From: Apophysomyces variabilis
Lineage: Eukaryota; Mucoromycota; Mucoromycetes; Mucorales; Mucoraceae
Direction: 5' to 3'
Length of the DNA: 11,172 bases
Assembly: GCA_002749535.1 (NCBI GenBank)
Contig: MZZL01000112.1
Coordinates: 2,495-13,666 of the forward strand
The first letter of the stretch is position 1. The number at the start of each line of letters is the position of its first letter. The notes under the pieces are model-generated. The model worked only from the letters and a program-made list of their open reading frames with translations. It was not told the origin of the DNA and made no database searches. The translations under genes were made by a program, and so were the position numbers. Below, piece by piece: positions 9,687 to 11,172 of this stretch.

Positions 9687-10915
9687 TGATCATCCATTGC
9701 CTCGAGATCTTGTGTAGAGAGAGTGAAGGTAGAGCGGGCTTGCTCAGAACTCTGAGAGTTCTGGACCAATGGGGCAGTGCCCGCCTTGCGGTCAGCAAGA
9801 TATTTGCTGTAAGCATCTGCAGGAATCTGAACAATTCCATTAGACTGAGCAAAATATCGAGCAACACTGTTGCCCAGATGCACAGGGAGGCGGAGACAAG
9901 TGCGGAGGAGACGGGAGACCAAGAGATCCTTAGCCATGTTGCTCTTGTCTTTGGCAGACAAAGAGGCATGCTTTGGATCTCCAATAACTGTTGGAGCAAG
10001 TGGGTCAAAGTTGTCCAGGGGCTTAACACCTGTCTTGACTAAGGAAGCGAGGAGTTCATGTTTATATGCTTGGTGTACCAGCAAAGCAACCACACCACGA
10101 GCTGGGAACTGTACATCGATAATTCTACTTTGCGGAATTTTCAAAGTATGGAGAAGGCGGCGAACATCAGAGTGTTTCAGGTGGTGACGACAGGGAAGAT
10201 AGATAAAATCATATGTTGAAGGTCCTGAAGGTTCTGATAAAACCCGTTGGACTACAGCAACCAGAACTTGGCGTGCCCTTTTCTTTTTAGGAGCAGGGGC
10301 GTTTTTGGCGGCAACATTGGCATAAGTTGATGCCTTTGGTGCATGAATTGAGTCAGCTGAGGAAGAGCTGGCATTCAAGAGAGAGTGAGGAAGGGGTTGA
10401 GAAAGAGGTTTAGTCTTGATGACTTTTGTTGTTTGCACAGGGGCAGAGGGGAAGTTTTTAGAAGGGATAGCCACCTCAAGCTTATCGCTTAGCAAAAGGA
10501 ATTTAGCCATTAGCTCACTCTGTTGAGCTTGCCAAATGGCTTCTTTCTTTTCGTAATTTTGAATAATGCCTTCTAATGAGGCAATGCGGTCATTTAGACT
10601 TTGTATAGTTTTAAGTAACTCCTCTTGCATTTCCAGAGAGGTCGTGTTACGTCCAAAGGTGAGTTGCTTTTCTCTAACGTCTAAGTGCTGTATAGGACTT
10701 GAAGTAATTGATCGACCTTTTTGTCGTTTCGAATCGAAATGGTGGTTTAATGTCAAAAACTTTTTTTGTTGGTTTTTAGCGAAATCTTGTGGCCTTTTGA
10801 TTCCAATCGGCGGAAAACTTTCGAGGTCGAGTTGGAATGGGTTGGATGCAGTGGATTCACTGATGGATGGGTTATTTGGTGGTGTTTCTTTAGTGTTGTT
10901 GTTGTTGTTGTCTAT
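9683..10915 (-). CDS. LINE ORF1 protein, about 410 aa, start codon apparently lost
   Basis: ORF1 products bind the LINE RNA and act as chaperones in the retrotransposition particle. The frame is open from a TAA at 10949-10951 to TGA at 9683-9685. Counting from 10915 the parts are: a low-complexity N-terminus with five Asn in a row, a coiled coil at about 94-151 (LLKTIQSLNDRIASLEGII), a Pro/Ser linker with TYANVAAK, a basic KKKRAR patch (about 210-215), and an RRM-like region at about 236-293 (FIYLPCRHHLKHSDVRRLL, IIDVQFPARGVVALLVH). No CCHC zinc knuckle is seen. There is no ATG before 10630. At 10915 the sequence is ACC ATA GAC, an ideal start context with ATA in place of ATG. Translation from ATG 10630 would give 315 aa and begin in the coiled coil. 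The body of the frame has no internal stops, so the copy is fairly young. Confidence 0.85.
   Translation of the reverse strand: MDNNNNNTKETPPNNPSISESTASNPFQLDLESFPPIGIKRPQDFAKNQQKKFLTLNHHFDSKRQKGRSITSSPIQHLDVREKQLTFGRNTTSLEMQEELLKTIQSLNDRIASLEGIIQNYEKKEAIWQAQQSELMAKFLLLSDKLEVAIPSKNFPSAPVQTTKVIKTKPLSQPLPHSLLNASSSSADSIHAPKASTYANVAAKNAPAPKKKRARQVLVAVVQRVLSEPSGPSTYDFIYLPCRHHLKHSDVRRLLHTLKIPQSRIIDVQFPARGVVALLVHQAYKHELLASLVKTGVKPLDNFDPLAPTVIGDPKHASLSAKDKSNMAKDLLVSRLLRTCLRLPVHLGNSVARYFAQSNGIVQIPADAYSKYLADRKAGTAPLVQNSQSSEQARSTFTLSTQDLEAMDDQ
10895..10909. repeat. (GTT)5 microsatellite in LINE ORF1
   Basis: Five GTT units on the plus strand, encoding five asparagines near the ORF1 N-terminus on the minus strand. 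A length-variable tract, expected to differ between copies of the element. Confidence 0.8.
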
Positions 10916-11172
10916 GGTGATGAATATACTTCTTTGTGTAACGTAAATTTAGCGGAAAAAGAAGTGGGTTGTGTAGTGTAGTTCAAAATAGTTTATTCGA
11001 GGCATAGTGGCCATAATGCCAGTTTTTCATGGTGCGTTGGCCGCCTCATTGATCTAATTGTACTAAAGGAATGTAAAAAAAACTCCATACTACTTGGAGG
11101 AAAAATTAAAAAAAGTATGTCGGCATAAAAAGGTTGGGGGTACAAGCGGAGAAGTAATGTGGGGATGGTCAG
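10916..11172. other. Sequence beyond LINE ORF1, possibly its 5' UTR
   Basis: I see no ORF, RNA gene or repeat array here. A weak hairpin CTCCA/TGGAG lies at about 11082-11098, followed by A-rich runs. If the LINE is full length at its 5' end, part of this is its 5' UTR and promoter. The boundary cannot be placed from one copy. Confidence 0.4.

Larger units (their letters stand above)
9519..10915 (-). mobile_element. Non-LTR retrotransposon (LINE), 5' part only
   Basis: Read on the minus strand, it contains a near-complete ORF1 followed, with a 4-base overlap, by the first 56 codons of an endonuclease-RT ORF2. All sequence downstream (rest of endonuclease, reverse transcriptase, 3' tail) is missing, replaced by the hAT end at 9518. 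The 5' boundary lies at or above 10915 and cannot be fixed. LINE insertions are usually 5'-truncated, so losing the 3' part points to a later rearrangement. Confidence 0.85.

Noticed and set aside
9686..10187. Plus-strand ORFs at 9686-10042 and 9870-10187, and those at 10566-10981
   Set aside because: All are antisense shadows of LINE ORF1, which has a coherent coiled coil, basic patch and RRM-like domain.

Overview
The window looks like nuclear DNA of a fungus, most likely one of the early-diverging Mucoromycota. The evidence is an intron-containing tRNA-Tyr, protein genes with many short GT-AG introns (44-55 nt), a homoisocitrate dehydrogenase (the alpha-aminoadipate lysine pathway typical of fungi), a small prenylated G-protein gamma subunit, and a LINE whose first ORF resembles, from memory, predicted proteins common in Mucorales. 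The species cannot be named from the sequence alone.

Layout. 219-302 (+): tRNA-Tyr(GTA) with an 11-nt intron and a T6 Pol III terminator. 303-1207: no recognisable gene. 1208-2649 (-): LYS12-type homoisocitrate dehydrogenase. It looks shattered in a plain ORF view, but resolves into seven exons encoding an uninterrupted 379-residue enzyme, one exon being an 8-nt microexon. 2650-3784: intergenic, with a few weak coding hints. 3785-4067 (+): two-exon G-protein gamma subunit of 75 aa ending in a CaaX box. 4068-6384: no confident gene, but several short minus-strand open stretches look coding and may belong to an intron-rich or decayed gene. 6385-9518: a degenerate hAT DNA transposon about 3.1 kb long, with dense GAACCG/CGGTTC arrays at both ends and a broken, originally spliced transposase on the plus strand. 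9519 to at least 10915 (-): the 5' part of a non-LTR retrotransposon, holding ORF1 and the first 56 codons of the endonuclease-RT ORF2. ORF2 is cut exactly where the hAT element ends.

The two host protein genes are unrelated in function (mitochondrial lysine biosynthesis and heterotrimeric G-protein signalling). The right third is a transposon pile-up. I saw no clear undescribed biological system. The points most worth checking are the LYS12 microexon, the ATGA overlap between the two LINE ORFs together with the missing ORF1 start codon, the hAT/LINE junction that lacks a target-site duplication, and the unexplained minus-strand coding-like segments at 4358-5760.
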